A stretch of 64,000 nt of DNA from CAVQZC01 sp963718315 (GTDB lineage: Bacteria; Actinomycetota; Thermoleophilia; Gaiellales; JAICJC01), in contig CAVQZC010000007.1 of NCBI GenBank assembly GCA_963718315.1, positions 992,001 to 1,056,000 of the forward strand. Direction: 5' to 3'. Position numbers and translations under genes: made by a program. The notes beneath the pieces are model-generated. The model was not told where the DNA came from and did not search any database. It was given only the letters and a program-made list of their open reading frames with translations. Of the stretch, positions 27,071 to 36,271 are shown one piece after another. Numbering within the stretch: the first letter of the stretch is position 1; each line of letters opens with the position of its first letter.

Positions 27071-28009
27071 GCGACACGCCGGCCATCGAGTTCACCTCGG
27101 TCTCCCGGTGGTTCGGCGACACGGTCGCCCTGGCCGACGTCTCGTTCACCGCCGCCGGGGGAGTGATCGGGCTGCTCGGGCACAACGGCGCCGGCAAGTC
27201 CACGACACTCAAGCTGTGCGGCGGCTTCTCGACGCCGAGCTCGGGCACCGTCCGCATCTTCGGCGTCAACCCGCGGCGCGAGCCCGACGTGTACAGGCGG
27301 ATCGGGATCGTGCCCGACCACAGCCCGCCGTGGCCGTTCCTGTCGGCGCGCGAGGTGGTCGAGCTCTCAGCGCGGCTGCACAAGGTGCGCGACTACCGGG
27401 GCGCGGCCGCCGAGGCGATCGCCACCGTCGACCTCGAGGACGCCGCCGACCGCAGCGTGGGCGAGTTCTCCCACGGCATGCGACAGCGGGTGAAGCTCGC
27501 ACAGGCGCTGGCGCACGACCCGGAGCTGCTGCTTGCTGGACGAGCCGCTGAACGGCCTCGACCCGGCCCAGCGCGGCCACGTGATCGAGCTGCTCACGCG
27601 GCTGGGCACCGAGGGCCGCACCGTCATCGTGTCGTCCCACGTGCTGCACGAGGTGGAGCGGATGGCGCCGCGCGTCCTGGTGCTCGTCAACGGGCACCTG
27701 GTCGCGGAGGGCTCGACCGAGGCGATCCGCCAGCTGATCAGCGAGCGTCCACGGCGCGTGCTGGTGCGGCCGGGCGGCGATCCCCGGGCGCTTGCCCGTG
27801 CGCTGCTCGAGATGACCAGCGTCGACGCGGTGCGGATCGACGACGGCACGGTCGAGATCGAGACGTCCGACCCGACGGCGCTCGGAGTTGCCCTCCCCCA
27901 GGCGGCCCGCAAGCTGGACGACGTGCTGGCCTCGATCCAGCCGGTGGGCGACGACCTGGAGAGCGTGTACGCCTACCTGCATCAGCGGGCACGAGGGCAG
28001 GCGCGGTGA
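27067..28009 (+). CDS. ABC-2-type transporter ATP-binding protein (one-base frame break)
   Basis: ATG overlaps the permease stop (ATGA). Walker A GHNGAGKSTT, signature GEFSHGMRQRVKLAQA and then a break near 27533: an extra T after GAGCTGCTGCT. Removing it restores LLLLDEPLNGLDPAQRG (Walker B/D-loop) and the switch His of VSSHVLHEV. Restored length about 313 residues. The break falls exactly in the catalytic motif, so if real the protein would be dead; the preserved codon pattern downstream argues for a sequence error. Confidence 0.87.
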
Positions 28010-28725
28010 TCGGCCCCGTCGTCCGTCTGACGCTGCGCGCGCTGGTGCTGCAGAAGCGCACGCTGCTGCTGGCCGCGGTCGCCCTGCTGCCGGTGGTGAT
28101 GGCGTTCGTCTACGCCCTCGCCCACCCGGCGGGCTCGAACCGCCACGACTTCTACTCCGGGCTCGTCCAGCAGCTGTTCGTGCCCACGGTTGCGTCGCTG
28201 GTCTCGCTGGTGTTCGGTGTCAGCGCGTTCGGGGACGAGCGTGAGGACGGCACCATCCTCTACCTGGTGGCAACGCCGCAGCCGCGGATCGAGCTGGCAG
28301 GGGCGAAGATCCTCGCGGCGTGGCTGGCGTCGATGATCCTGCTCGTGCCGAGCCTGGTGATCAGCGGTCTCCTCGGGCTCGGCTCGGGGGCCAGCGCGTC
28401 GCTGATCGGGTGGCCGCTGCTGGGGGTGGCGACGGCCAGCCTGGCCTACTGCGCCGTGGCGGCATGGCTCTCGCTGTACACCCGCCGGCCGGTCGTGATC
28501 GGGGTGCTCTACATCCTGCTCTGGGAGAGCTCGATCGCGACCTTCGCCGCGTCGGCCAAGAAGCTCTCGATCTCCGCCTACGGACGCGCGTTCGTCGCCC
28601 ACGTGCTGCCCCAGTCCTCGCCGGCCGTGACCAGCACGGGCGTGGCGGCGGTGGTGCTGGCGGTCGTCGTGTCCGTCGCCCTCTGGGCCACCGCGCGCGG
28701 GCTCTCGCACCGCGAGCTTCCCTAG
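28006..28725 (+). CDS. ABC-2-type transporter permease
   Basis: 239 residues, GTG start overlapping the ATPase stop. Six hydrophobic segments and the FGDEREDGTILYLVATPQPR coupling helix of ABC-2 permeases. Closes the four-gene operon. The substrate is unknown. Confidence 0.9.
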   Translation: MIGPVVRLTLRALVLQKRTLLLAAVALLPVVMAFVYALAHPAGSNRHDFYSGLVQQLFVPTVASLVSLVFGVSAFGDEREDGTILYLVATPQPRIELAGAKILAAWLASMILLVPSLVISGLLGLGSGASASLIGWPLLGVATASLAYCAVAAWLSLYTRRPVVIGVLYILLWESSIATFAASAKKLSISAYGRAFVAHVLPQSSPAVTSTGVAAVVLAVVVSVALWATARGLSHRELP

Positions 28726-28780
28726 AAGCCCACCAGGCGACTCGCGTATCCTCGGCAGCACCCGATCCATGGAGCTGCCG

Positions 28781-30843
28781 ATGCGCGACCCCCGATACGA
28801 CGTCCTCTTCGAGCCCGTTGCGCTGGGCCCGGTGACTGCCCGCAACCGCTTCTTCCAGGTGCCCCACTGCAACGGCATGGGCTACCGCGACCCGACCGCC
28901 CACGCCGAGATGCGGGGCGTCAAGGCCGAGGGCGGCTGGGCGGTGGTGTGCACCGAGGAGGTCGAGATCCACTACACGTCGGAGGTCACGCCCTACATCG
29001 AGGGGCGGATCTGGGACGACGCCGACATCCCGGCTCACGAGCGGCTGGTCGACCGGGTACACGCCCACGGGTCGCTGGCCGGCATCGAGCTCTGCCACAA
29101 CGGCATGGTGGCCGGGAACCTGCACACGCGCGAGACGCCGATGGGCCCGGCCCACCTGCCCGACCGCGACAACCCGATCCAGGCTCGCGCGATGACGCTG
29201 GACGACATCGCCGACCTCCGGCGCTGGCACCGGCAGGCCACGCGGCGCGTCGCTGCGAGCCGGGTACGACCTGGTCTACGTCTACGCGGGGCACAACCTG
29301 TCGACGGTCCAGCACTTCCTGTCCCGCCGCTTCAACGATCGCAGCGACGCCTACGGAGGCAGCCTCGAGAACCGGGCGCGGCTGCTGCGCGAGATCCTCG
29401 AGGACACGCTGGAGGAGTGCGAGGGCCGCGCGGCCGTCGCCTGCCGGATCGCGGTCGACGAGCTGATCGGCGAGCGCGGCATCGAGCGCAGCGAGATGGA
29501 GGAGATCCTGGGCATGGTCGGCGAGCTGCCCGACCTGTGGGACTTCATGCTCGGCTCGTGGCCGGACGACTCGGTCACCTCCCGGTTCGGGCACGAGGGC
29601 ATCCAGGAGCCGTATGTCCGCGGCCTCAAGCAGCTGACCAGCAAGCCGGTCGTCGGCGTCGGCTGGTTCACCTCGCCGGACACGATGGTGCGCATGATCA
29701 CCAGCGGCACCCTCGACCTGATCGGGGCCGCCCGCCCGTCGATCGCAGACCCGTTCCTGCCCAAGAAGATCGAGGAGGGGCGCCTGGAGGACATCCGCGA
29801 GTGCATCGGCTGCAACATCTGCGTCTCGGGTGACTTCACGATGTCCCCGATCCGCTGCACCCAGAACCCGAGCATGGGCGAGGAGTGGCGGCGCGGCTGG
29901 CATCCCGAGCGGATCCGATCCGCGGAGAGCGACTCGCGGGTGCTGGTTGCCGGCGGCGGGCCTGCCGGACTGGAGGCGGCGATGATGCTCGGCCGCCGCG
30001 GCTACCAGGTGATGCTCGCCGAGGCAACGGACGCCCTCGGCGGCCGGGTCGCGAAGGAGGCCCGGCTGCCGGGCCTGTCCGCCTGGATCCGGGTGCTCGA
30101 CTACCGCGCGTCGCAGCTTGCCCGCGACGGCAACGTGGAGGTCGCCTACAACAGCCGCCTCGACGCCGAGGAGGTGCTGGAGTACGGCTTCGACCACGTC
30201 TGCATCGCAACCGGTTCGCGCTGGCGGCGACGACGGAGTCGGCCGGGTGCACACCTACCCGATCCCGCTGTCCCACGAGCTCCCGGTGATGACGCCCGAC
30301 GACCTGATGGCGGGTGACCTCCCGGCGGGCGAGCACGTTGTCCTCTTCGACGACGATCACTACTACATGGGCGGGGTGCTGACCGAGCTGCTGATCAAGG
30401 AGGGCCGCCGCGTGACGTTGGTGACCCCTTCGGCGCGCGTCTCGGAGTGGGCCGATCACACCATGGAGCAGGAGCGGATCCAGGGCCGGCTGATGGAGCT
30501 CGGCGCGGAGCTGATGCTGTCGCACGTGCTGCAGGAGAGCACTGACGAGGGCGTCCGCGTGACGTGCTCCTACACCGGCCGACCGGCCGAGATCGCCTGT
30601 GACGCCCTGGTGCTGGTCACGGCCCGGCTGCCGTTCGATGCGCTCTCCGCCGGGCTGGCCGCCGCCGGAGACCGCGTGGCCGAGGCGGGCGTCCGCTCCG
30701 TTGTCACGGTCGGCGACGCCTATGCCCCGGGCACGATCGCCACCGCCATCTGGGGCGGTCGCCGATACGCCGAGGAGCTCGACGGACCGCCGCGCACCGG
30801 CGACGTCGTGCCGTTCCTGCGCGAGGTCGTCCGGCTGGCCTGA
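28781..30843 (+). CDS. trimethylamine/dimethylamine-dehydrogenase-like flavo-iron-sulfur protein (two frame breaks)
   Basis: About 686 residues when restored. The N-terminal TIM barrel of the old-yellow-enzyme family (YDVLFEPVALGPVTARNRFFQVPH) carries FMN. The cysteine motif CIGCNICVSG...RCTQNP with GEEWRRGWHPE just after it is the 4Fe-4S site and junction of trimethylamine dehydrogenases. The FAD/ADP-binding half begins VLVAGGGPAGLEAAMML. Extra bases near 29260 and 30227 break the frame but all blocks line up after removing them. ATG 28781 has GGAG six bases upstream; ATG 28769 is the alternative. It probably oxidises a methylated amine or related compound, but other members act on enoyl substrates. 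Confidence 0.82.
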
Positions 30844-30899
30844 ACGAGGCGATCCGCACGATGTATCCTCGTCCCGAGCGCAACCACTGAGAGGGGACG

Positions 30900-31376
30900 A
30901 TGAACAGAGCACTCGCAGCGATCCTGGCGATCGGAGTCGCCGCCCTCGCGGTCGGACTTGGCCCGGCGTTCGGGCGAACCGACGCGCCGCTGGCGACCAC
31001 GACCTGCAACGTGACGGGGACGGTCACCTTCTCACCGCCTATCACCAACGTCACCCAGACCACCGTCTCCAACGTCTACAACCAGGTGAAGCTGAACACC
31101 TGCTCCGGCACGGTCTCCTCGGCGACGATCAAGGGCGCCCTGAGCGGCCCGGCGTCGTGCAAGAAGGGCTCCGCCAGGGGCACGCTGACGTTCAAGTGGA
31201 ACACCGGGACGAAGTCAAAGGTGAAGCTGAGGTACAAGAACGGCTCGCTGACCGGCACGGTCAAGAGCGGCACGTTTGCCGGCGGGACGGTGAGCGGCGG
31301 AGTCGCTCTGAGCCCGACCGGCAACTGCGCGAGCGGTGTGACCTCGGCGGCGGTGAGCGGGACGATCAAGCTCTAG
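30900..31376 (+). CDS. secreted protein, first of a tandem pair
   Basis: 158 residues. Signal peptide MNRALAAILAIGVAALAVG with cleavage near FGRTDA. The mature part is a beta-rich domain: TCNVTGTVTFSPP, SSATIKGALSGPASC, GTLTFKWNTGTKSK and SGTIKL, with four cysteines. Strong GAGAGGGGA ribosome site. It is clearly homologous, at modest identity, to the next gene. No known domain recognised. Confidence 0.8.
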   Translation: MNRALAAILAIGVAALAVGLGPAFGRTDAPLATTTCNVTGTVTFSPPITNVTQTTVSNVYNQVKLNTCSGTVSSATIKGALSGPASCKKGSARGTLTFKWNTGTKSKVKLRYKNGSLTGTVKSGTFAGGTVSGGVALSPTGNCASGVTSAAVSGTIKL

Positions 31377-31399
31377 GCACCACACTCAGGGGGATCACG

Positions 31400-31904
31400 A
31401 TGAAACGAGCTCTGGCAGGGATCGCCGCAGCAGGGGTGGTGGCCGTCTGCGCCGGGATCGGCCCGGCGTTCGGCCACACGAACGTCCCTGACCGCGGTGA
31501 GGACGTGCCACGCGTCTGGCACGGTCAAGTTCAGCCCGCCGCTCGGGCAGACCGCGCAGACCACGAAGCACATCTATACGAACGCGAACACCAAGCTTAC
31601 GTCGTGCGTGCTGAGCACCGCCACCGGCACGTTCGCGGGCACGCTGACCGGGACCGGATCGTGCGCCAAGGCGACCGCGAAGGGCACGCTCACCTTCACC
31701 TGGAACACCGGCCCCGAGTCGAAGGCGTCCGTGACGTTCAAGAGCGCCACCGACGGTAAGGGCAAGCTGACAGGCAAGGTCACCTCGGGACAGCTCAAAG
31801 GCACGGCGGTCAGCGGCACCCTGACGTTCACGATGCTGAAGGGGAACTGCATTTCGGGACCGGGTGTCAGCCAGGCGACCTTCAAGGGCAAGCTGACGAT
31901 CTGA
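31400..31904 (+). CDS. secreted protein, second of a tandem pair (one-base frame break)
   Basis: Signal peptide MKRALAGIAAAGVVAVCAGI resembles that of the preceding gene. Near 31502 an extra G breaks the frame; the following frame reads TCHASGTVKFSPPLGQTAQT and on through TGSCAKATAKGTLTFTWNTG, aligning block by block with the protein at 30900. Restored length about 167 residues. GGGGGAT precedes the ATG. The pair likely arose by local duplication. Confidence 0.75.
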
Positions 31905-31953
31905 CGCCTGCCATCTCACGAATCTCTCCGACGGCGGCTCTAGAGTTGTCACG

Positions 31954-32901
31954 GTGGCGGAGGCAGCACAGGGACCCTCGCTGGTCATCGAGACCAGCGG
32001 ACTGACCAAGCGGTTCGGCGAACGAACCGCGGTCGACCATGCCGACCTGCAGGTGCCTGCCGGGGTGGCGTTCGGATTCCTTGGGCCAAACGGTGCCGGC
32101 AAGACCACGCTCATCCGGGTGTTGCTCGGCCTGACAGCGGCGAGCGAAGGCGAGATGCGGATCCTCGGGATGCCGGTTCCCGCCCGCCGCCACGAGGCTC
32201 TGGCACGGGTCGGGGCGATCGTCGAGGAGCCGCGCTTCCACGGCCATCTGACGGGCCGAGAGAACCTGGTTGTCGCCGCCGCGTGCCGTGACGCCGCCGC
32301 CGAGTCGCGGATCGGGCCGTCGCTGGAGCGCGTCGGGCTGACCGACCGTGCCGACGAGCGCGTCAAGTCCTACTCGATGGGTATGCGGCAGCGCCTCGGG
32401 ATCGCCCGCTGCCTGCTGGCCGACCCGGAGCTGCTGATCCTGGACGAGCCGACCAACGGCCTCGACCCGGCCGGCATCATCGAGTTCCGCGAGTTCGTGC
32501 GATCGATCGTGGACGACGGCCGCACCGTGTTCCTGTCCAGCCACCTGCTGGACGAGGTCGAGAAGATCTGCGACATGGCGGCCATCGTCGACCACGGCAA
32601 GATCCTGATGGCAGGCACCGTGGCCGAGATCGCCGCCGGCGGCCAGCCGACGATCAGCGTCGGCGTCGACGACCCGACGCTGGCCGAGCGCGTACTGCTC
32701 GACCACCCGGCCGTTGCCGAGTCGGGCGAGATCGCGGGCGGCCTCCGGCTGGTGCTCGCCGACAGCTCCAACGCCGCCGTCGCCGACATCACGCGAAAGT
32801 TGGTCGAGGCGGGCGTCGGCGTCTATCGGGTCGAACCCGCGCGGGTGACGCTGGAGGAGCGCTTCCTGGAGGTCACGTCGCGGCTGGGGACGGACGAGTG
32901 A
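31954..32901 (+). CDS. ABC-2-type transporter ATP-binding protein
   Basis: 315 residues. Walker A GPNGAGKTT near 45, signature KSYSMGMRQRLGIARC near 140, Walker B LLILDEPTNGLDP, switch His LSSHLLDEVEK. The family is the bacitracin/multidrug exporter type (BcrA/CcmA-like). The GTG start has no obvious ribosome site. Its stop overlaps the permease start (GTGA). Confidence 0.92.
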   Translation: MAEAAQGPSLVIETSGLTKRFGERTAVDHADLQVPAGVAFGFLGPNGAGKTTLIRVLLGLTAASEGEMRILGMPVPARRHEALARVGAIVEEPRFHGHLTGRENLVVAAACRDAAAESRIGPSLERVGLTDRADERVKSYSMGMRQRLGIARCLLADPELLILDEPTNGLDPAGIIEFREFVRSIVDDGRTVFLSSHLLDEVEKICDMAAIVDHGKILMAGTVAEIAAGGQPTISVGVDDPTLAERVLLDHPAVAESGEIAGGLRLVLADSSNAAVADITRKLVEAGVGVYRVEPARVTLEERFLEVTSRLGTDE

Positions 32902-33662
32902 ACGGGCGCCTGATCTCCGCGGAGGTGCTGCGGCTGCGCAAGAGCCGCGCCCTCGTCATCTGGCTGACGGTGCTCACCACCGGCGCGGTGACGGCGTTCT
33001 TCCTGATCGCGCAGGGATTCCACATCAACAACTCGGCACAGAACGGGCCTGCCGGCGGCGCGGTCAACTTCCGCCATGCACTGATGATCCTCAGCATTCT
33101 GGGCAGCGTCGCCGCGACCATCCTCGGCACCAATGTGGGCACCAGCGACGTGACGTCGGGGGTCTTCCGTGATCTGGTGGTGACCGGCATCTCGCGGCTG
33201 CGGCTCTATCTGGCGCGTGTGCCGGGCCTGCTGGCCGTGTGGCTGCCGATCATCCTCGTGGCCTACGTCGTCGCGACGGTGTTCAACTTCGCGTTCGCCG
33301 GAAATCTGCGGACGCTCGGCGCGACAGCGATCATCAAGGACGGCCTCTGGGTGGTGGCGGTGACCTCGATCGCCCTGATGGTGGCGATGGGCCTGGCCTC
33401 CCTGATCGGCTCGCGCGGGATCACGATCGGCATCCTGCTCGGCTGGCAGCTCGCGATCTCCCCGCTGCTGGGCGCAATCTCGGTGCTCGGCGTTACCCGT
33501 GAGGTACTGCTGGAGTCGGCGACGGCCCGCGTCCAGCCGTTCACGGGCGGCGATCGGGGCACCATCACGATGTCGCTGATCGCAGCGATCGTGGTGCTGC
33601 TGTGCTGGGTCGCGGTGCCGCTGGCGATCGGCGCCTGGCGCACCACCACTCGCGACGCTTAG
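32898..33662 (+). CDS. ABC-2-type transporter permease
   Basis: 254 residues with six transmembrane helices; LVIWLTVLTTGAVTAFFLIA first. The TSGVFRDLVVTGISRLRLYLAR segment matches the coupling region of ABC-2 permeases. Coupled to the ATPase at 31954; together they form a complete two-gene exporter. Substrate unknown. The stop codon is the first base of a long inverted repeat. Confidence 0.9.
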   Translation: MNGRLISAEVLRLRKSRALVIWLTVLTTGAVTAFFLIAQGFHINNSAQNGPAGGAVNFRHALMILSILGSVAATILGTNVGTSDVTSGVFRDLVVTGISRLRLYLARVPGLLAVWLPIILVAYVVATVFNFAFAGNLRTLGATAIIKDGLWVVAVTSIALMVAMGLASLIGSRGITIGILLGWQLAISPLLGAISVLGVTREVLLESATARVQPFTGGDRGTITMSLIAAIVVLLCWVAVPLAIGAWRTTTRDA

Positions 33663-33751
33663 AACTGGTTTCGGAATGCCCGCCTGTTGCGGCTGGTTCG
33701 CGAAGGCGGCGCCCCTGCGCCCCACGACGCCGCTCATTCTGAAACCAGTTC
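33662..33751. terminator. 17-bp inverted repeat filling the gap between convergent genes
   Basis: Arms 33662-33678 (GAACTGGTTTCGGAATG) and 33735-33751 pair fully with one G-T wobble around a 56-base GC-rich centre that contains further short stems. It starts at the stop of the permease and ends at the stop of the minus-strand gene. It could be a bidirectional terminator or a small mobile palindromic element; no T-run at the base. Confidence 0.5.
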
Positions 33752-34102
33752 CTAGAGACCGGTCGCGCCGCGGATGGCCGCCGCCGTTGCATCGGGGTTG
33801 TCGACGCTGATCACGAGCCGGTCGAAGGTCGCCCCTTCCAGCTCGACCACCACGGCCGGCCGGTCGTGGTAGACGGCGGCGAAGTCGTGGCCCTCGCCCC
33901 GACGGGCGCCCAGCGCGATGATGCCGGGGATCCCCGTTCCCGGCGCACGGACCCCGCGCAGCTCGGGACGCGGCTCGTCAGCCACCCGCACGGCCCGCAC
34001 AGCGGTGAGCGGAACACGGATGTCGCCGCGGAACGCCCCCAGCTTCTCGAGCTCCGAGAGCGCGACCACCAGCTCGGTCCCGTTGACTCGAAGCTCCGCC
34101 AT
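33752..34102 (-). CDS. PH-like small protein downstream of the UGSC selenoprotein
   Basis: 116 residues. Sequence pattern (ELVVALSELEKLGAFRGDIRVPLTAVRAVRVAD ... AVVVELEGATFDRLVISVDNPDATAAAIR, shown here in parts) has the seven-strand plus helix order of bacterial PH-like domains. The ATG shares one base with the stop of the selenoprotein gene (TGATG), so it is translationally coupled to it. No catalytic residues are visible. It could bind a peptide or membrane surface; function unknown. Confidence 0.7.
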   Translation of the reverse strand: MAELRVNGTELVVALSELEKLGAFRGDIRVPLTAVRAVRVADEPRPELRGVRAPGTGIPGIIALGARRGEGHDFAAVYHDRPAVVVELEGATFDRLVISVDNPDATAAAIRGATGL

Positions 34103-34623
34103 CAGCCCTCCTGGGTGGTCAGACGCTGCACGATTGCCGGGAACGCCGCGTCGGCCAGCGCCTGCAGCGCCTCCGCCGTGAGGAGCTGGACGGGGTGCGG
34201 CACGAGCACCATCCGGTAGTCGGGCATGCCAAGGACTCGCGCCTGCTCCAACGCCTCGTCGATGAAGGGCTCGGTACCGACCGAAGCGGTCGGGATCCCG
34301 AGCTTCTCCAGGCGTACCACGTCGTGCACACTGCACGACACGCATGACCCTCAGTCGGCAAGCGCCTCGACCACGAGGTCGCCATGCAACGGGACGCGGT
34401 CGATCACCTCCCGCGATGCCGGCTTCGAAAAGGTCTCCTTGTCGAGCCGGAAGGTCTGCGCGCCGACGGCGGCCAGACGCTCGGCGATCCGGTCGAGGAA
34501 CTGGGCGCCGCGTGCCTTGCGGATGTCCAGCAGCACGACTCGACGCCCCTCCAGGCGCTCGGGCCGGGGCGCCGCGGGCACCGGCTCGGCGGTTCGCGGG
34601 TCGAACGGGCTCACGTAGTCCAT
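34102..34623 (-). CDS. UGSC-family selenoprotein (in-frame TGA read as selenocysteine)
   Basis: 173 residues if TGA at 34351-34353 (codon 91) is decoded as Sec. The frame is the same on both sides, giving ...VVEALAD-U-G-S-C-VSCSVHDVV..., the U-G-S-C motif that names this family, followed by two further cysteines. Preceding sequence (VVLLDIRKARGAQFLDRIAERL) is an alpha/beta sensor-like fold; the C-terminal helix runs EALQALADAAFPAIVQRL. The ATG at 34623 lies inside the end of the upstream gene (13-base overlap). A hairpin typical of a bacterial SECIS follows the TGA. A redox role for the U/C pair is inferred; the substrate is not known. Standard gene calling would split or truncate it. Confidence 0.88.
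34318..34342 (-). promoter_or_regulatory. candidate bacterial SECIS hairpin
   Basis: On the minus strand GTCGTGC (34339-34333) pairs perfectly with GCACGAC (34327-34321) around loop AGTGT; three more pairs, two of them G-U, extend the stem to 34342/34318. The loop begins 18 nt after the TGA and has G as its second base. Both agree with the published bSECIS model (16-37 nt spacing, G among the first two loop bases). Confidence 0.65.
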
Positions 34624-36068
34624 TGCACCTCCCGGGTCACGGGTCGTGTCTGCATGCCGTCGCAGGGGCCGAAGACGGCGGAGTAGCGGCCGGCGTCGCC
34701 ACCGGCGCACACGATCAGGATCCGCTCCGGGCTCGTCCACTTGTGCACTGTTCCCTCGTCCGGCGCGGTCCACACCTCTGGCGTTGTCTCGCCGTGGCGG
34801 AGCTCGGCGACCGGACGCACCGCAGTGTCGAACAGGAACTGCGCCAGCCGCCGCCGGTCCCAGCCCGCCTCGCCGAACAGGTCGGCGTGCTCGGGGCACA
34901 CCACAAACAGGCTGTAATCGTCCATCGGCCACCAGAACGGGCTCCAGGTCGCCTCGGCCGCGCGCGCCAGCACCAGCGCCAGCTCCTCGGGCGTGCGGCT
35001 GCGGTGATCGGACACCGACAGCGGCGCATCGCACGCCACGACCGTGACGGTCGAGCTATCGGCCGGGAATCCGAGCTCGGTATGGAAGGGCGGCCACGGG
35101 CTGGCCTCCTCGTTCTCGGCGATGCAGAGCCCGACCTTGCCGGGATGGCCGAGCGTCGAGCGGTCGAGCCCTCCCGGAGCGGCGCCGCCCGTCAGGCTGA
35201 GCACCAGCCGCAGCGCCCGGCCGATGGTGGCGTTGGCCCGGAAGCCGGGGCCCAGCGCGCCCATCCCGCTGTTCAGCCCGACCCGGTCGCGGGCGGGGCC
35301 GTTGACGATCACGACCGGCGCCGCGGGCTGGGTCGTGACACCGATGCCGTGGGCGTTGAACGAGGGCTCGAGAACAGCCTCGACTGCCGCCACCACGAGC
35401 GGGAAGTAGTCCGGCCGGCAACCCGCCAGAACGGCACACGCGGCGACCCGTTCCAACGTTGCCTCGCCATGCACCGGCGGCACCGTGCCCAGTGAGCGGC
35501 TCGGGTCACGGCCGCCCAGCATCGCCTCCACCCTGTCCGGGGTCGGCGGCACGACCGGCAGGCCGTCGCTGAAACCGCGCTCGAACATGTCCTCCGGCTC
35601 GTCCAGGCCGCCGCCATACTCGAGCTCGACGGTGCGGGAGCCGCACCCCGGCTTCTGCGCGGGCGGCTCGTCCGGCAGGGAGACTCCGACCAGCGGCTCG
35701 AGCGCAAGACGGTCCCACCCCTCCACCACGCCGGCGACCGATCCGTCGGGCTCGACCCGGACGGCCGTGGGTACGGTTCGCACCTGGTAGAGCCGCGACA
35801 CCTGGTGCGGCGCGACGTCGGCCAGCACCGGGCCGGTCACACCGGCGCGCCGGGCCAGCCGGGCGGCGTCCGGCACCGTCTCCTGCGCGACCACCACGAT
35901 CCGCTCCCCGCCCGCCGGCGCCAGCCGCCGCAGGGCGAGCAGCGTGGTCGGGCAGTCGGCGTGGGCGAACACCAGGACGACCGGTCCGTCGTGCAGGAAC
36001 TCCTGCAGGTCAGCTTCCGCTTCCGTATCGATCCGCGGCAGCGAGAAGGGAGGAGCCGGGCCGTCCAT
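34611..36068 (-). CDS. thioredoxin-like/UGSC-partner protein
   Basis: 485 residues in two parts. Residues 1-130 look like a thioredoxin/TlpA fold (PAPPFSLPRI start, VVLVFAHADCPTTLLALRRL with a single Cys39, cis-Pro region YQVRTVPTAVRV). After a linker with PGCGSR (Cys142) comes a roughly 330-residue domain beginning FSDGLPVVPPTPDRVEAML, a conserved module that I know only as an uncharacterised companion of UGSC proteins. The first part could feed electrons to the selenoprotein. It is the first gene of the operon, coupled to the selenoprotein gene by a 13-base overlap. Confidence 0.78.
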   Translation of the reverse strand: MDGPAPPFSLPRIDTEAEADLQEFLHDGPVVLVFAHADCPTTLLALRRLAPAGGERIVVVAQETVPDAARLARRAGVTGPVLADVAPHQVSRLYQVRTVPTAVRVEPDGSVAGVVEGWDRLALEPLVGVSLPDEPPAQKPGCGSRTVELEYGGGLDEPEDMFERGFSDGLPVVPPTPDRVEAMLGGRDPSRSLGTVPPVHGEATLERVAACAVLAGCRPDYFPLVVAAVEAVLEPSFNAHGIGVTTQPAAPVVIVNGPARDRVGLNSGMGALGPGFRANATIGRALRLVLSLTGGAAPGGLDRSTLGHPGKVGLCIAENEEASPWPPFHTELGFPADSSTVTVVACDAPLSVSDHRSRTPEELALVLARAAEATWSPFWWPMDDYSLFVVCPEHADLFGEAGWDRRRLAQFLFDTAVRPVAELRHGETTPEVWTAPDEGTVHKWTSPERILIVCAGGDAGRYSAVFGPCDGMQTRPVTREVQWTT

Positions 36069-36271
36069 CTGCCGAAAGCTAGTACGTCAAATCGGGGAGG
36101 GCCGTACGTCAACGTCCCGGCGCCGATCACTTGGCCCAGGGATGAGGGGCGAAGGCGGTACGGCCGATCACCCATCCAACTGGCGCCGCCCGCTCCATGG
36201 GCGGCTTGCCGCAGGGATCAGCGGCGCGGAGCTCCGGGGGGACTCCGCGCCGCATCCCGGGCGGCCCTGCG

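Noticed and set aside
27067..28009. Programmed frameshifting in the ABC ATPase
   Set aside because: No slippery heptamer or downstream pseudoknot is evident, and the same kind of extra base occurs in many unrelated genes of the window.
34102..34623. Selenoprotein gene as a pseudogene or as two genes split by a stop
   Set aside because: Frame is preserved across the TGA, the motif around it is family-specific, and the 79-residue downstream part has no ribosome site or good start of its own.
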